A stretch of 54,607 bases of DNA from an uncultured Clostridia bacterium (GTDB taxonomy: Bacteria > Bacillota > Clostridia > Christensenellales > Pumilibacteraceae): the NCBI GenBank assembly GCA_934229275.1, contig CAKQDN010000008.1, positions 1 through 54,607 on the forward strand, in the 5' to 3' direction. The position numbers were made by a program, and so were the translations under genes. Under the pieces are notes generated by a model that saw nothing but the letters and a program-made list of their open reading frames with translations, was not told where the DNA came from and made no database searches. Positions 44,827-54,607 of this stretch are shown here, one piece after another. Each line of letters opens with the position of its first letter. Positions within the stretch are counted from its first letter, which is position 1.

Positions 44827-47800
44827 ATGAGTAACAAGTTTAAACGCATTATCGGACTGATTGCGTGTCTGGCTTGCTGTTTATGCTTCGTTGCGTGCAA
44901 CGGATCGGGTATTAAAATATCCGGTAAGAACCGCGTAACGATTCAGGCAGGACAAACTTACGAGATCACTGCGACCGGTACAACCGGGTCCGGTACGGAA
45001 TGGACGTCTTCCGATGAAACGGTTGCAACCGTTGCAAACGGAAAGGTAACCGCAATCAAAGCGGGCGAAACGGTCATAACCGTGAAAGAGGGTAATAAAT
45101 CTGCGTCGGTGACGGTAGTCGTCGTCGATAACCGCAGTTACACCGTCACGGTCGTGGGCGTGGATACATACAAAGTGGGTTATGGCGAGAAGATCGCGAA
45201 ACCCGCCGATCCCGTCAAGGCTGCGACCGCACAGTACGCCTACACGTTCAAGGGCTGGTATTCCGACGGCAAGCCTTACGATTTCAATCAGGGCGTAACC
45301 GCGAATCTGGTCATCGAACCCGTATTCGACAAAACCTTAAATAAATATAAGGTAACCGTCGGCAGCACCGAATTGGAATACGAATACGGCTCGCAGATCG
45401 TCCTTACGGGTGAACTCGCTAATCCCGTAATGGAATCTACCGCTAAGAACATCTACGTTTTCATCGGCTATTACAACGGCGAAACCAAGTGGGATTTTGC
45501 TAACGACGTAGTCACCGGCGACGTCGTTCTCACCGCTAAATATCAGGAAATTCTGCGTCAGTACGAAGTTTCCTTCAACGGTAAGTCGGCAGGCTTCTAC
45601 GACTACGACAGCAAACTCACCGAACCCGAGGCTCCCGCAAAAGCGGCGAACGCGCAGTTCACCTACACGTTCAAGGGTTGGTATGTCGGCGACAAGAAGT
45701 GGAACTTCGCTGCCGACACCGTAACCGAGAAGACCGAACTTGTCGCAAAATACGACGAAAAGGTTAATTCCTACACCGTCAAAGCGGGCGACAAAGAGCA
45801 GACTTTGGACTACGGCGCAAAAATAACCGCACCCGAAACGCCCGTAAAGGAATCCACCGCTAAATACGACTATGTGTTCGCAGGTTGGATGACCGAAGAC
45901 GGAACGGCTTGGGATTTTGCAAACGATACCGTTACCGGTAACGTTACTTTAACCGCGTCCTTTACGTCGGTTATCAGAAAATACGACTTCACCGTTCCTG
46001 CGCACACCGTGCTCGATGGCGGCGAATACAAACAGGTAGCCGCATCCACCGTTAAGGTCGCATACGGCGAAAAAGTCGCTCGTCCCGCAACTCCCGCACA
46101 GGAAGGAAAGGACGGCAAGACCTATTATTTCGATAAATACGTCGTTAAAGGTACCGAAACCGAATGGAACTTCGATAAAGACGTCGTGGAAGGCGATGTG
46201 GAACTTGAAATTCTCTTCAAGGAACGCACCGGCAAATACCTCGTCGACTTCGACGGCAAGTATTTCAAAGAATACGAATACGGTCAGAAGATCGTTCGTC
46301 CCGAAGATCCGACCAAAGCATCCGATCTTCTCAACGATTACATCTTCCAGTATTGGGCAAACGGCGAAAAGGAATGGGATTTCGATAACGACGTCATAAC
46401 CGCAGACATGACGCTCACCGCAGTGTTCGGCGCAACCGACAGACTTTACGAAATCAAATTCATCGTCAACGGCGAAGAAAACGAAAACCTGACTCAGGAA
46501 GTCAGAATAGGCAAGAAGATCGAAAAACCCGAAGGAACTCCCGTCAAGGCTTCCACCAAGACCAAGACTTACGAGTTTACCGGCTGGTACAACGGTGCGG
46601 AAGAATGGAACTTCGACAACGTGCTTGCAGGTCCCGTAACGCTCACCGCTCACTTCGAAGAAAAAGTAAGACTGTACACCGTTACTTTCGATGCGGATAA
46701 CGGAACCGAGTCCGCGACCGTAGAATGCGAATACGGCGCAAGAATCAAGGCTCCCGCAGATCCCGCAGACATTGTCAATAAAGAACTTGGCAAAAAATTC
46801 GTGTTCATCGGCTGGACGAAAGGCGACGAACTCTGGGATTTCATCACCGGATCGGTAACCGAGAACGTCACGCTCAAGGCTAAATACGAAGAAAAAGAAA
46901 TTTATTACACCGTTACTTACCTCGATGAGAACGGCGCGCTGCTGTTCACTCATCAGGCAAAGGACGCAGAAGCGATCATCAGACTTGCCGCACACGAAAA
47001 GGCAACCGACGCTCGCTATGCGTACACCTTTATCGGCTGGACGGCAAACGGCACGACCGAATACGACTTCACCGCCGAACTCGAAGCAGACCTCGTTCTG
47101 TCGCCTATGTACCTCGAAGTCGCTCGTATCTACACCGTAACGCTGCTCAACTACGACGGAACCGTGTTCAAGGTGCTCGAAGGCGAAAACGGCTTCAAGT
47201 ACGGCGAAAAGTTCACCTATGCGCTCGACGCAGAACAGCCCATCAAAGAAATCGGCGACGAAAACTCGTACGTATTCGATTACTGGGCAATCAAAGGCTC
47301 CAACGACGAATTCAAGGGCGAAGTCATCGGCAACATGGTGCTTTACCCCGTGTTCATCATCGATAACAACCTGTACACCGTAAAATACTATGACTACGAC
47401 GGCAACCTCATCGAAGCGGCAACGCAGTCCGACGTTAAACGTAACAAACTGCTTACGCTGCCCGACATGACCAAAGCCGCAACTCTCGAAAGAAAATACA
47501 CTTTCCTCGGCTGGGCTACCGAAAAGGACGGCGCAATCAGATATGCGGCAGAAAATACGCAGATCCGCTGCACCGGCAACATGGAAATGTACTCGGTATA
47601 CAAAACCGAAATCATCTACTACACCGTTTCGGCAAGAGTAACCGACGAAGACAACACCTACTGGCTGACCGATAAGGAAGGCAACCGCCTCACGGCAGAC
47701 GACCTCTCGTTCGAATACGGCAAAAAGTTCGAATTCAAACTGTCCGTAAACACCGAATCGATGGGCAAAGCGTCCGTTAAACTCAACGGCGGCGAAATGA

Positions 47801-50800
47801 TCGCAGACGAAAACGGCGTATACTCCGTAACCGTTCGCGATAACAACAACCGTATCACGATAACCGGACTCACCATCCGTCGTTACACCGTAACCGGCGC
47901 CGTTACCGTGGCTAAACAGAACGACGTCAACCCCATGATCGCAGGCGAGGACGACGTTATCGTTAAACTCACCGACGGCGAAGACGTTCAGTACGTCGAA
48001 AACGCTGTGAAGAACGGAGTCGTAACCGTTGAAAATCTGCTTAAAGGCGACTACACCGTCGAATTCGTTGCAAAAGACAGCGAAGGCGGCTACAAGTCGA
48101 TCTCCGAAGCAAAATACACTCAGGCTTTAAACGCAGACTGGGCTGAAAAGAACGGCAACATGACCTGGAAACTCGCAGGCAGCCTCGTCGGCTACACTCC
48201 CGTGACCGTTTCCGGTAAGTACGAAATGAACGAAAACGGCGTTATTCATAACACCGTCGAAGAAATGCGTAACAGTCTGGGCGCAACCGTTATCGGCGCT
48301 AACCCCGGCGAAAGCGACTTCATCGTTTCCGCAAGTTACGACGTTAAAAAGAGAGCAGACGATGAGGATCACAGAGACGGGCCTTCGTTCGGCTTCACTT
48401 TCAAGACCCGGTCGGGTGATTACATCAGCGTTTACGTCGTTGATGAAGGTCGTATCCGTATCGTCGACACCATCACCGGTTGGGATAACAGAATTCAGAC
48501 CGGTAAACTGGTTGTCGGCGCAGGTGCAATCGGCAATGTTTGGGGCGATTGCTACGGTATGGTAACCATGACCTATGCAAAGAAGGACGGAAAACTCTAT
48601 CTGTTCGGCTCCTTCTCCGATAAAACCAACGCTGTAATTAAAGTCAACAATAAACTGCTCGGCGTAATCGATACCGCAACCGGTACGCTTTACACGGCAA
48701 AAGTTATGAGCGGAAGCAGTTCCGACTCGTTCAATAATCCGCTGTATGAAACCGACGAATATCAGACTTACCAGAAAGACGTACTGAAGAAACTTTCCGA
48801 CGTCACGGCTATTTCCGCAGAGTACGGCATCACTCAGATTGCTCCCGTCGACGTATACGGCATCAACTACAGCGCGCTCGCAACCGACGTTGAAGAATAC
48901 GCTTCCAAGGCGTACACCCGCGTCGTAACCGAACTCGACAATCACGCAAGCCTTATGGTCAAGAATCCCACCGGCAACAAGACCACCGTCAACGTCTGGG
49001 ATACCGCAACCTTCACGGTTATGCCCGACCCCGGCTACGTCATCAAGACCGTCGAATTCGACACTGCAGAACAGTATCCCTATTACTTCAACGAAAAAGG
49101 CTACCTCGTGTTCTCGTTCCCCAAGAACTTCTATCGCGGCGGTAACTACAACGTGAAGATCACCACCGAGAAAGGCTCGGCGGCAAACTGGACCAAACTC
49201 TCCGGTAAGTTCACCACCGAAGGCGCAGTCGAAACCAAGGCAGCCGCAGTCCTCTTCGGCAACAACGGCATCACCGTCACCGTAACTCCCGACGAAAACG
49301 GCGAATACATGACGCTCCTGCCTGTAGGTTCCTACTATGCAAGCGCAAACACCGCACCCGTGAGTGCAGGCGCCGCATACGAAACGCTTGACAAACCTCG
49401 TACCTATAGATACGACTTCAACCTCACCGTAAACGGCAGCGCACTCGTTAAGAATATCGACTTTGCTCTTATGACCGGCGGTACCGTAATTACCGATCGC
49501 AAAACTTCCACAGTTGAGTGGTCCGGTAATTCCGACGCAACCTTCAGCATGTCCGTCAAGTCTTTCGGAGAAAAACAGTACTTCCTTGCTCGTAAACTTG
49601 CGGCAGGTCAGATGATCTCCTATAGCCTCAAGTTCGGCGCTCGTCAGGGCTGGACCGCATTGGAAGGCGGAGCAAACGAAGCGCTTGCTCAGGACCTCTA
49701 CATCAAGAACAGCGTAGGCGGCAAAAATCTCGGAATTTCCAGTTACGGTCAGAGTTGGAGCGGAACGAAAATTTCCTCGAAATCGCCGTTCAACTCGATT
49801 TCTCTCAACCTTGCTAAAAACGAAACCGGCAACGTCTACAACTTCGCATACGCAAGACTGGGTAACACCGTATACCTCCTCGCTAAATACGAAGGCGCGG
49901 AAAACTGGGTTGCAGTCTCCAAAACCGACGTAACCGACGCGCAGGCGCAGATTATGCTCTACATCTCCGGCGCACAGCGTTACTTCGACTACACCTACAG
50001 CAACTTCGGCTTCAACAAAAACGAAAGTGAAGTCAAGGCAATCGTTGACGCGGCTGTCGCTAACAAGGCAAACGCAAAGACGTACGATTTCGGTTCGAAA
50101 AACGAAAAAGGCGAATATAACGCATTTATCGGCGCGGATATGCTCGGTAAAGAAGTAAAAGGTGATAGAGCGGCAGGTTACGTAATCTCCGATCAGACCT
50201 TCAGCAAGACTACCGATACCGTAACCATCACCGCAAACGTTGGAACGTATATGCAGGGCTATCAGTTCTTCGGATTCGTAATGCGCGATCCCAAGACCGG
50301 TAACATGGTAAACATCGGTATCAACGAAAACAGCAACGTCTGGAGAACTTCGCTCGAAAACTACAACGGATGGGGATACAGAAGCGGCGTTATGCCCAAA
50401 CTCTGGGATACTTCGTGGGTTGATATCGGCGGCGGTAACTCCGCAGCCGTAGGCGCAACTTTCACCGTTAAAGCGGTCGTAAAAGGCGACTTCTGGACTA
50501 TTTATCTCAACGGTTCGCAGCAAATTTCGCTCGACCTGCGCAGATATTACGAAGATAACTTTGTCGGCGGCGGCGCAACGGCTACCGGCGCAGCCAGTGG
50601 AAACGCTAAGCACGGCTGGACGGGCGACACCGAAAAACTTTATCCCATCGGCGACGAATATCAACTCGGTTTCTATGCGTTTGCAGACACCACTTGCATG
50701 GCAAGAGTTAACAACGTAAAAGTAACAAAGACGGCTTCCGAAGGCGAACTGCTGTTTGAAAACTCCCTGGTTGAAGGACTCGAATCGGTTAAAAACGCAA

Positions 50801-53800
50801 AAGACATCGAATACACGATGTACAGAGCGCAAGGCAACGGAAGAGGATTCAAGTCCGCAAGAGTTGCCGACGGCGAAGCGCTCACCTTTACCTTGCGTCT
50901 CAATCAGGCGTCCGGTAACAGAAGAGCACACCAGCAGAGAGTCACCGGCACCAATGTTGACGGCGGCGACACTTACTATAAATTCAAGTTCGCAGGCAAG
51001 TCGCTCGGTTTCAATAGCAACGGATGCGCTTACGGCGAAGGCGTCGTAAACGCAAATACGTTCGACTTCGGTCTGGCGCGCGACGGTTGGGGCTTGTCGC
51101 TCTTCAGTGAAACGCAGTACGACTTCGCAATCGCAAAAGTAAACGGAACTGCAAAGATGTACGGTAAATATCACGGAGCAAGCGAGTGGAAAGAAATCTT
51201 CAGCATCGCAAACACCGCTAAGTACGTCTATCTCGACAACTTCGAAATCACCAACCGCGGCGATTGTGCGGTAAATATGTCGTTTATCAATGCGGAAAGA
51301 GCAAAAGCAAGCGATATTACTTCGCACATGAACAACGTTTCTCACGGCGGCGCATGGGCATTCGGATCCGCTAACTACAATGCAGACGGAACCATGGGCT
51401 TCTACGCTCACGTAACCACCGCAGGACAGAGAGGTCAAGGGGCATACTACAACCCTAACGCTATTTACAACGCTAAGGATAACACCGTTGTCCTCACCGG
51501 CAACTACTCGATGCTCAACGGCGGAAGCAACGAAACGCAGTTCGGCTGGAACTTCATCGATTCCGCTGCAGCCGGCAAGAACCTCTACTTCAGCATCGTT
51601 CCCTATCACGGAAACGGCAGCCAGCTTCGTATCGGTTGGGATTCCTTCCGTAACAACGGTTGGGGCAGACGTTACACGCTGGGTAATACTTCGTATAAAG
51701 ACGAAGCAAAGGGCTTGTATGCGTATAATCCCGCTTCGCTCACGCTCGGCGACAAAACGCTTAAACAGTTCTCCGCAAAATGGGTTATAAACGGCTATCG
51801 CTACAAACTCTATTTCGGCGAATACGGTGCTGAGGCAACCACCCTCGTTCTCGATATCGATATGCAGAAGTACTCTTCCGCAGTCGTTCCGCAGGGCGGC
51901 AACGACAACACCAAGTGGGGTGGCAGCGATGCTGCATCCGCAGATAAGCACATCCCCGACATGAAGTCCTTCCGCTTCGCAATCAGCGTCGTGGACGATA
52001 CTCAAAAGGTGGAAGACGAAGACAAAAAAGACATTACAGATATGACTCTCACCAAGAGCGTTATGACAGCCGAAAACATGACCGCAAGAGAAGTCTGGAC
52101 CGGCGGCGACGTTTCGCTCACCGGACCGGCTTACAAACTCGTTACCGACGAAAACGGCAACCGCATCACCAGTGACTACTGGTATGCGGAAGCCGACTTC
52201 GACGGAAGCGTTGCAGGCAGCGGCTGGGCAGGCATCATCACCGACATGATGGGTGCTTCCTCGTTGCAGACTGCTACAAGAGATAAGGCAACTCCGTTCT
52301 ACGGAACCGGCTACGGCTATGGTCAGATTTATATCCACAGAAACGGTCATTGGCTGGGCGGCACTCCTTACGGATGCAGCGTCGGAAACAAAGCGGTTAA
52401 AATCGCTTCGGCTCGTATGGGCAACAAAGTGAATGTCTATCTCGACGGCGTTCTCAAAATGTCCTATGCGGTAACCGATAAACCCTCGCAGTTCGGTATT
52501 TTCGCCGGTGCAGGCGTAATCGACGACATGACCGCTAAAAACTTCAAATACGTCGTCGGCAAGGAAGCCACCGAAAAGAAGATGGCTGAAATCGCCGGCA
52601 CCGTAACCAAGAAGATCGACGGCAAAGATTACACGCTGCTCACTGCCGACCTCGGCGGAAAATTCGACTATGCCGACGGCACTTCGTATAATTCGTTCAA
52701 CGCAAACTACACCATGCAGGGCAGAAACGCCCTCACCATGACCAACATCACCTTTGCTTACCAGACGGCATACACCGGTAACGTGTACTACATGGAAGCA
52801 GAGTTCGATATGGCAAGCAATTATCAGGGTATTATCGTAAACACCTACAATAAGCCCGAAGCAAACAACCAGTACTTCCTTGCAGTCGGCTTTGGCTACG
52901 GCGACAAGAATTTCACCAATCTGTATATGCACACCACTCAAGGCTGGGGCTATGACGGATTGCATATCGGAAAATTCGCTCTCGACGGAGACGACATCGT
53001 TCGTATGGGCGTCGCTCGTATCGGCGATATGTACTATGTATTCCTCGACGGTAAATATGTGACCAAGTTCTATGCTCCTTGCATCGATACCGCCACCAAG
53101 AACACTTTGCCGGGCGATAACGAAAGCGGCTTCGGCGTGTTCAACTGCAGACCTACCGACAACGCTACGAAAGTTACCAACGCGTTCTTCACGATGAACG
53201 AAAACGACGTTCGCGCAATGGTTGCAAACGCTGAAAAAAATACGGTCGGAAGAGTGTCCTCTCTGGTCAGCAGCAAGTATGTTCTTTCCGGAAAGATGAC
53301 TATCGATAAACCCACCGGCGGCAACCATTACGTTGACTTCACCGTTGTTAACGGAGCAAACCGTTTCCTTCTGTGGGACGGCGACAATAACGGAAGTTAC
53401 GAGTTTGCGTACACCATTAACAATCAGCACATTCACAGAGGAAATCTGCCCGCAAGCGAGTATGTAAATCTCACTAACGGTAAGGTGACTTTCGATTGGG
53501 AGATTATCCACGACGGTAAAAACGCATACTTCATCATCGACGGAAAGGTAAGACTCGTGTTTGCTAATCTCGGCGCCGGAGAAGGAACTGTTCAGATATG
53601 GGCTGACGGATGCACCATGAAGATCGACGATATGAAGTGCTACACCAGCGCCGATACCGAAGAGTATGCAAAGGCACTCGAATCGGTTGCTTACTATGCA
53701 AATACTCTTAAAGGCGACGCGAAATTTATGTATCGCGTCGGCACCGATAACGGGCTTGAAGTAAGTTGCAACGGTACTGGATCTGTTATAAATGACGGGA

Positions 53801-54246
53801 TCAACCCGTTTACGAACGGCACCGCAGATAACTACGTTTACGAAACCACTCTGGTTATTGAACAAGTAGGCGGAAACGCTCACTACGGTATCGAATTCCC
53901 CGACAGTGATCATAGATTCTTGTTCTGGAATAACGGAGACGGTAATACGTTCAAAATCACCTGGGCTTACGACGGCGGTTATGGCGACGCTAAATATCAG
54001 CGTCCCGCTACCGCAGGTACGTACAAGATGAAAGTGGTCGTCAAGGGCGGCAACGCTTACTGGTTTGTCGACGGAACTCTTATGTGTGCCATCAAAGCAC
54101 AGGGCGCTTTGGCTGTTCGTATCGAAAGCATGAAGGCTCACACCGAAGGTACCAAGATTATCTCCAAGACCTACAATGAAGCGGCTTACAACGCTGCAAT
54201 CGAAGGACTTAATCTCCCGGCTATCACCGGCGCAACCAGATTTTAA
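44827..54246 (+). CDS. Giant multidomain surface lipoprotein (InlB B-repeats, LamG-like units)
   Basis: A complete 3139-residue exported protein. The signal peptide ends in lipobox 'FVAC', lipidated at C24. A Big_2-like Ig domain follows (about 28-98). Then come eleven InlB/Listeria-Bacteroides B-repeats (about 103-930), each with a 'YGxKI..P' strand, 'FxGWY..G...W(D/N)F' and a closing strand. A small Ig-like domain and a CnaB-like domain ('YTVTGAVTV') follow to about 1110. From there about nine diverged beta-sandwich units of the LamG/concanavalin type each end in 'ARxGNxVYLxLDGK'-like strands. There is no LPxTG, S-layer or C-terminal anchor. No catalytic motif is visible, so binding to glycan or another surface is likely. 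Start ATG after GGAGGGTAT; a 16-codon upstream extension is rejected. The gene avoids TTA, CTA and TCA codons. Confidence 0.88.
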   Translation: MSNKFKRIIGLIACLACCLCFVACNGSGIKISGKNRVTIQAGQTYEITATGTTGSGTEWTSSDETVATVANGKVTAIKAGETVITVKEGNKSASVTVVVVDNRSYTVTVVGVDTYKVGYGEKIAKPADPVKAATAQYAYTFKGWYSDGKPYDFNQGVTANLVIEPVFDKTLNKYKVTVGSTELEYEYGSQIVLTGELANPVMESTAKNIYVFIGYYNGETKWDFANDVVTGDVVLTAKYQEILRQYEVSFNGKSAGFYDYDSKLTEPEAPAKAANAQFTYTFKGWYVGDKKWNFAADTVTEKTELVAKYDEKVNSYTVKAGDKEQTLDYGAKITAPETPVKESTAKYDYVFAGWMTEDGTAWDFANDTVTGNVTLTASFTSVIRKYDFTVPAHTVLDGGEYKQVAASTVKVAYGEKVARPATPAQEGKDGKTYYFDKYVVKGTETEWNFDKDVVEGDVELEILFKERTGKYLVDFDGKYFKEYEYGQKIVRPEDPTKASDLLNDYIFQYWANGEKEWDFDNDVITADMTLTAVFGATDRLYEIKFIVNGEENENLTQEVRIGKKIEKPEGTPVKASTKTKTYEFTGWYNGAEEWNFDNVLAGPVTLTAHFEEKVRLYTVTFDADNGTESATVECEYGARIKAPADPADIVNKELGKKFVFIGWTKGDELWDFITGSVTENVTLKAKYEEKEIYYTVTYLDENGALLFTHQAKDAEAIIRLAAHEKATDARYAYTFIGWTANGTTEYDFTAELEADLVLSPMYLEVARIYTVTLLNYDGTVFKVLEGENGFKYGEKFTYALDAEQPIKEIGDENSYVFDYWAIKGSNDEFKGEVIGNMVLYPVFIIDNNLYTVKYYDYDGNLIEAATQSDVKRNKLLTLPDMTKAATLERKYTFLGWATEKDGAIRYAAENTQIRCTGNMEMYSVYKTEIIYYTVSARVTDEDNTYWLTDKEGNRLTADDLSFEYGKKFEFKLSVNTESMGKASVKLNGGEMIADENGVYSVTVRDNNNRITITGLTIRRYTVTGAVTVAKQNDVNPMIAGEDDVIVKLTDGEDVQYVENAVKNGVVTVENLLKGDYTVEFVAKDSEGGYKSISEAKYTQALNADWAEKNGNMTWKLAGSLVGYTPVTVSGKYEMNENGVIHNTVEEMRNSLGATVIGANPGESDFIVSASYDVKKRADDEDHRDGPSFGFTFKTRSGDYISVYVVDEGRIRIVDTITGWDNRIQTGKLVVGAGAIGNVWGDCYGMVTMTYAKKDGKLYLFGSFSDKTNAVIKVNNKLLGVIDTATGTLYTAKVMSGSSSDSFNNPLYETDEYQTYQKDVLKKLSDVTAISAEYGITQIAPVDVYGINYSALATDVEEYASKAYTRVVTELDNHASLMVKNPTGNKTTVNVWDTATFTVMPDPGYVIKTVEFDTAEQYPYYFNEKGYLVFSFPKNFYRGGNYNVKITTEKGSAANWTKLSGKFTTEGAVETKAAAVLFGNNGITVTVTPDENGEYMTLLPVGSYYASANTAPVSAGAAYETLDKPRTYRYDFNLTVNGSALVKNIDFALMTGGTVITDRKTSTVEWSGNSDATFSMSVKSFGEKQYFLARKLAAGQMISYSLKFGARQGWTALEGGANEALAQDLYIKNSVGGKNLGISSYGQSWSGTKISSKSPFNSISLNLAKNETGNVYNFAYARLGNTVYLLAKYEGAENWVAVSKTDVTDAQAQIMLYISGAQRYFDYTYSNFGFNKNESEVKAIVDAAVANKANAKTYDFGSKNEKGEYNAFIGADMLGKEVKGDRAAGYVISDQTFSKTTDTVTITANVGTYMQGYQFFGFVMRDPKTGNMVNIGINENSNVWRTSLENYNGWGYRSGVMPKLWDTSWVDIGGGNSAAVGATFTVKAVVKGDFWTIYLNGSQQISLDLRRYYEDNFVGGGATATGAASGNAKHGWTGDTEKLYPIGDEYQLGFYAFADTTCMARVNNVKVTKTASEGELLFENSLVEGLESVKNAKDIEYTMYRAQGNGRGFKSARVADGEALTFTLRLNQASGNRRAHQQRVTGTNVDGGDTYYKFKFAGKSLGFNSNGCAYGEGVVNANTFDFGLARDGWGLSLFSETQYDFAIAKVNGTAKMYGKYHGASEWKEIFSIANTAKYVYLDNFEITNRGDCAVNMSFINAERAKASDITSHMNNVSHGGAWAFGSANYNADGTMGFYAHVTTAGQRGQGAYYNPNAIYNAKDNTVVLTGNYSMLNGGSNETQFGWNFIDSAAAGKNLYFSIVPYHGNGSQLRIGWDSFRNNGWGRRYTLGNTSYKDEAKGLYAYNPASLTLGDKTLKQFSAKWVINGYRYKLYFGEYGAEATTLVLDIDMQKYSSAVVPQGGNDNTKWGGSDAASADKHIPDMKSFRFAISVVDDTQKVEDEDKKDITDMTLTKSVMTAENMTAREVWTGGDVSLTGPAYKLVTDENGNRITSDYWYAEADFDGSVAGSGWAGIITDMMGASSLQTATRDKATPFYGTGYGYGQIYIHRNGHWLGGTPYGCSVGNKAVKIASARMGNKVNVYLDGVLKMSYAVTDKPSQFGIFAGAGVIDDMTAKNFKYVVGKEATEKKMAEIAGTVTKKIDGKDYTLLTADLGGKFDYADGTSYNSFNANYTMQGRNALTMTNITFAYQTAYTGNVYYMEAEFDMASNYQGIIVNTYNKPEANNQYFLAVGFGYGDKNFTNLYMHTTQGWGYDGLHIGKFALDGDDIVRMGVARIGDMYYVFLDGKYVTKFYAPCIDTATKNTLPGDNESGFGVFNCRPTDNATKVTNAFFTMNENDVRAMVANAEKNTVGRVSSLVSSKYVLSGKMTIDKPTGGNHYVDFTVVNGANRFLLWDGDNNGSYEFAYTINNQHIHRGNLPASEYVNLTNGKVTFDWEIIHDGKNAYFIIDGKVRLVFANLGAGEGTVQIWADGCTMKIDDMKCYTSADTEEYAKALESVAYYANTLKGDAKFMYRVGTDNGLEVSCNGTGSVINDGINPFTNGTADNYVYETTLVIEQVGGNAHYGIEFPDSDHRFLFWNNGDGNTFKITWAYDGGYGDAKYQRPATAGTYKMKVVVKGGNAYWFVDGTLMCAIKAQGALAVRIESMKAHTEGTKIISKTYNEAAYNAAIEGLNLPAITGATRF

Positions 54247-54304
54247 TCCGCATCCGCGCGACTAATTCGATTAATAGTTACAAGTAACATATACCCTATC
54301 TACC

Positions 54305-54349
54305 AAAAAGGCGTGGGCGCAACATTCCGTTGCCCCTCGTCTTTTTTTT
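54305..54349 (+). terminator. Terminator of the giant lipoprotein gene
   Basis: AAAAAGGCG...GGGCGCAAC pairs with GTTGCCCC...CGTCTTTTTTTT around a short loop. Confidence 0.85.
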
Positions 54350-54359
54350 GTGCGGAAAA

Positions 54360-54607
54360 AGTAAACGGACAGTAGGTAGCGTCCTGTCCCTACAAAAGAA
54401 GCCACTGTATTTATTTTCAAACACTTGACTTTATTTAAAGGCCCCTTTTCGTAAAGGGGGCAGGCTCGTTAGAGCCCGGGGGATCGAACGTTTGTACTCT
54501 GTATCGGAGCCTGTTAAAAACCTGGCTTTTGGTTTGCGGGAGGGGTGACCCCTCCCCTACGGTATAAGGCTGTAAGTGCGTGGCAAAACGAAATTATCCT
54601 ATTATTG
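54360..54607. repeat. Repeat cluster F filling the right end
   Basis: The last 360 bases hold no gene. R2 lies at about 54368-54396 (GGACAGTAGG...CCTGTCCCTAC), R4 at about 54431-54490 and R1 at 54537-54562. Read in reverse complement, the order, spacers and many bases match 1-250, so the two ends are inverted diverged copies of one composite of about 250 bases. Confidence 0.88.
54531..54607. repeat. Right copy of the exact 77-bp inverted terminal repeat
   Basis: Exact reverse complement of positions 1-77. It comprises R1 and the motif that ends ...CCTATTATTG. Confidence 0.95.

Noticed and set aside
48127..54141. A 2004-codon open frame on the minus strand inside the giant lipoprotein gene
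   Set aside because: It is codon-aligned with the sense frame, so its stops would correspond to TTA, CTA or TCA codons. The sense gene avoids these codons; the first one met, a TTA Leu codon at 48127-48129, is exactly where the antisense frame ends. It has no promoter or ribosome site.

Overview
The window looks like a contig from an uncultured anaerobic, Gram-positive, spore-former-lineage member of the Clostridia. Grounds: a SpoIIE phosphatase, a MOP/SpoVB-type flippase, a cysE-cysS neighbourhood, rubrerythrin, BspA-type leucine-rich repeats, InlB-type B-repeats, GGAGG ribosome sites nearly everywhere and textbook TTGACA-17-TATAAT promoters. Base composition is near 50% G+C by eye. A gut Christensenellales-like genome is my guess, at low confidence. 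I found no tRNA, rRNA, CRISPR array, transposase or phage gene.

Layout. 1-456: repeat-filled left end. 457-1988: a dehydroquinase-like/SDR gene pair. 2122-4539: a TetR-controlled ABC-2 exporter, divergent from a second TetR operon (DUF998, GNAT; 4748-6707). 6826-8922: GH35 beta-galactosidase. 9046-9645: repeat cluster and a promoter. 9722-11830: HTH protein plus BspA-type lipoprotein. 12214-15722: heterodimeric ABC exporter. 15867-19245: operon of a NahK-like kinase, PHP hydrolase, membrane proteins and a DJ-1 protein. 19374-25256: membrane protein, FAD oxidoreductase, AraC regulator, and a GH78 rhamnosidase. 25376-27715: XRE/membrane pair and MOP flippase. 27896-34278: serS, a Gln/Tyr/Pro-rich membrane protein, spoIIE, a coiled-coil membrane protein and an ROK glucokinase. 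34482-36485: second GH35-like enzyme. 36554-37380: largest repeat cluster. 37378-39933: MacB-like exporter. 40143-43429: phosphoribosyltransferase, divergent from marR-cysE-cysS. 43582-44000: repeats. 44105-44641: rubrerythrin. 44827-54246: a 3139-residue lipoprotein. 54305-54607: terminator and repeat-filled right end.

How it fits together. Several genes suggest scavenging of plant or host glycans: two GH35-type enzymes, a GH78 rhamnosidase with an AraC regulator nearby, a hexosamine-1-kinase-like protein and glucokinase. Two large surface lipoproteins (BspA-type, and the giant InlB/LamG-like protein) would face the same environment. Four ABC export genes or gene pairs, with TetR regulators, suggest drug or peptide efflux.

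The most unusual signal is non-coding. A small set of palindromic repeat modules fills almost every long intergenic gap, always in mosaic order, with stems that vary in compensating fashion between copies. In one place they form an exact 97-bp tandem array. Both ends of the window are inverted copies of one composite of these modules, with the outermost 77 bp identical. Two promoters place the start codon at the expected +1, suggesting leaderless mRNAs.
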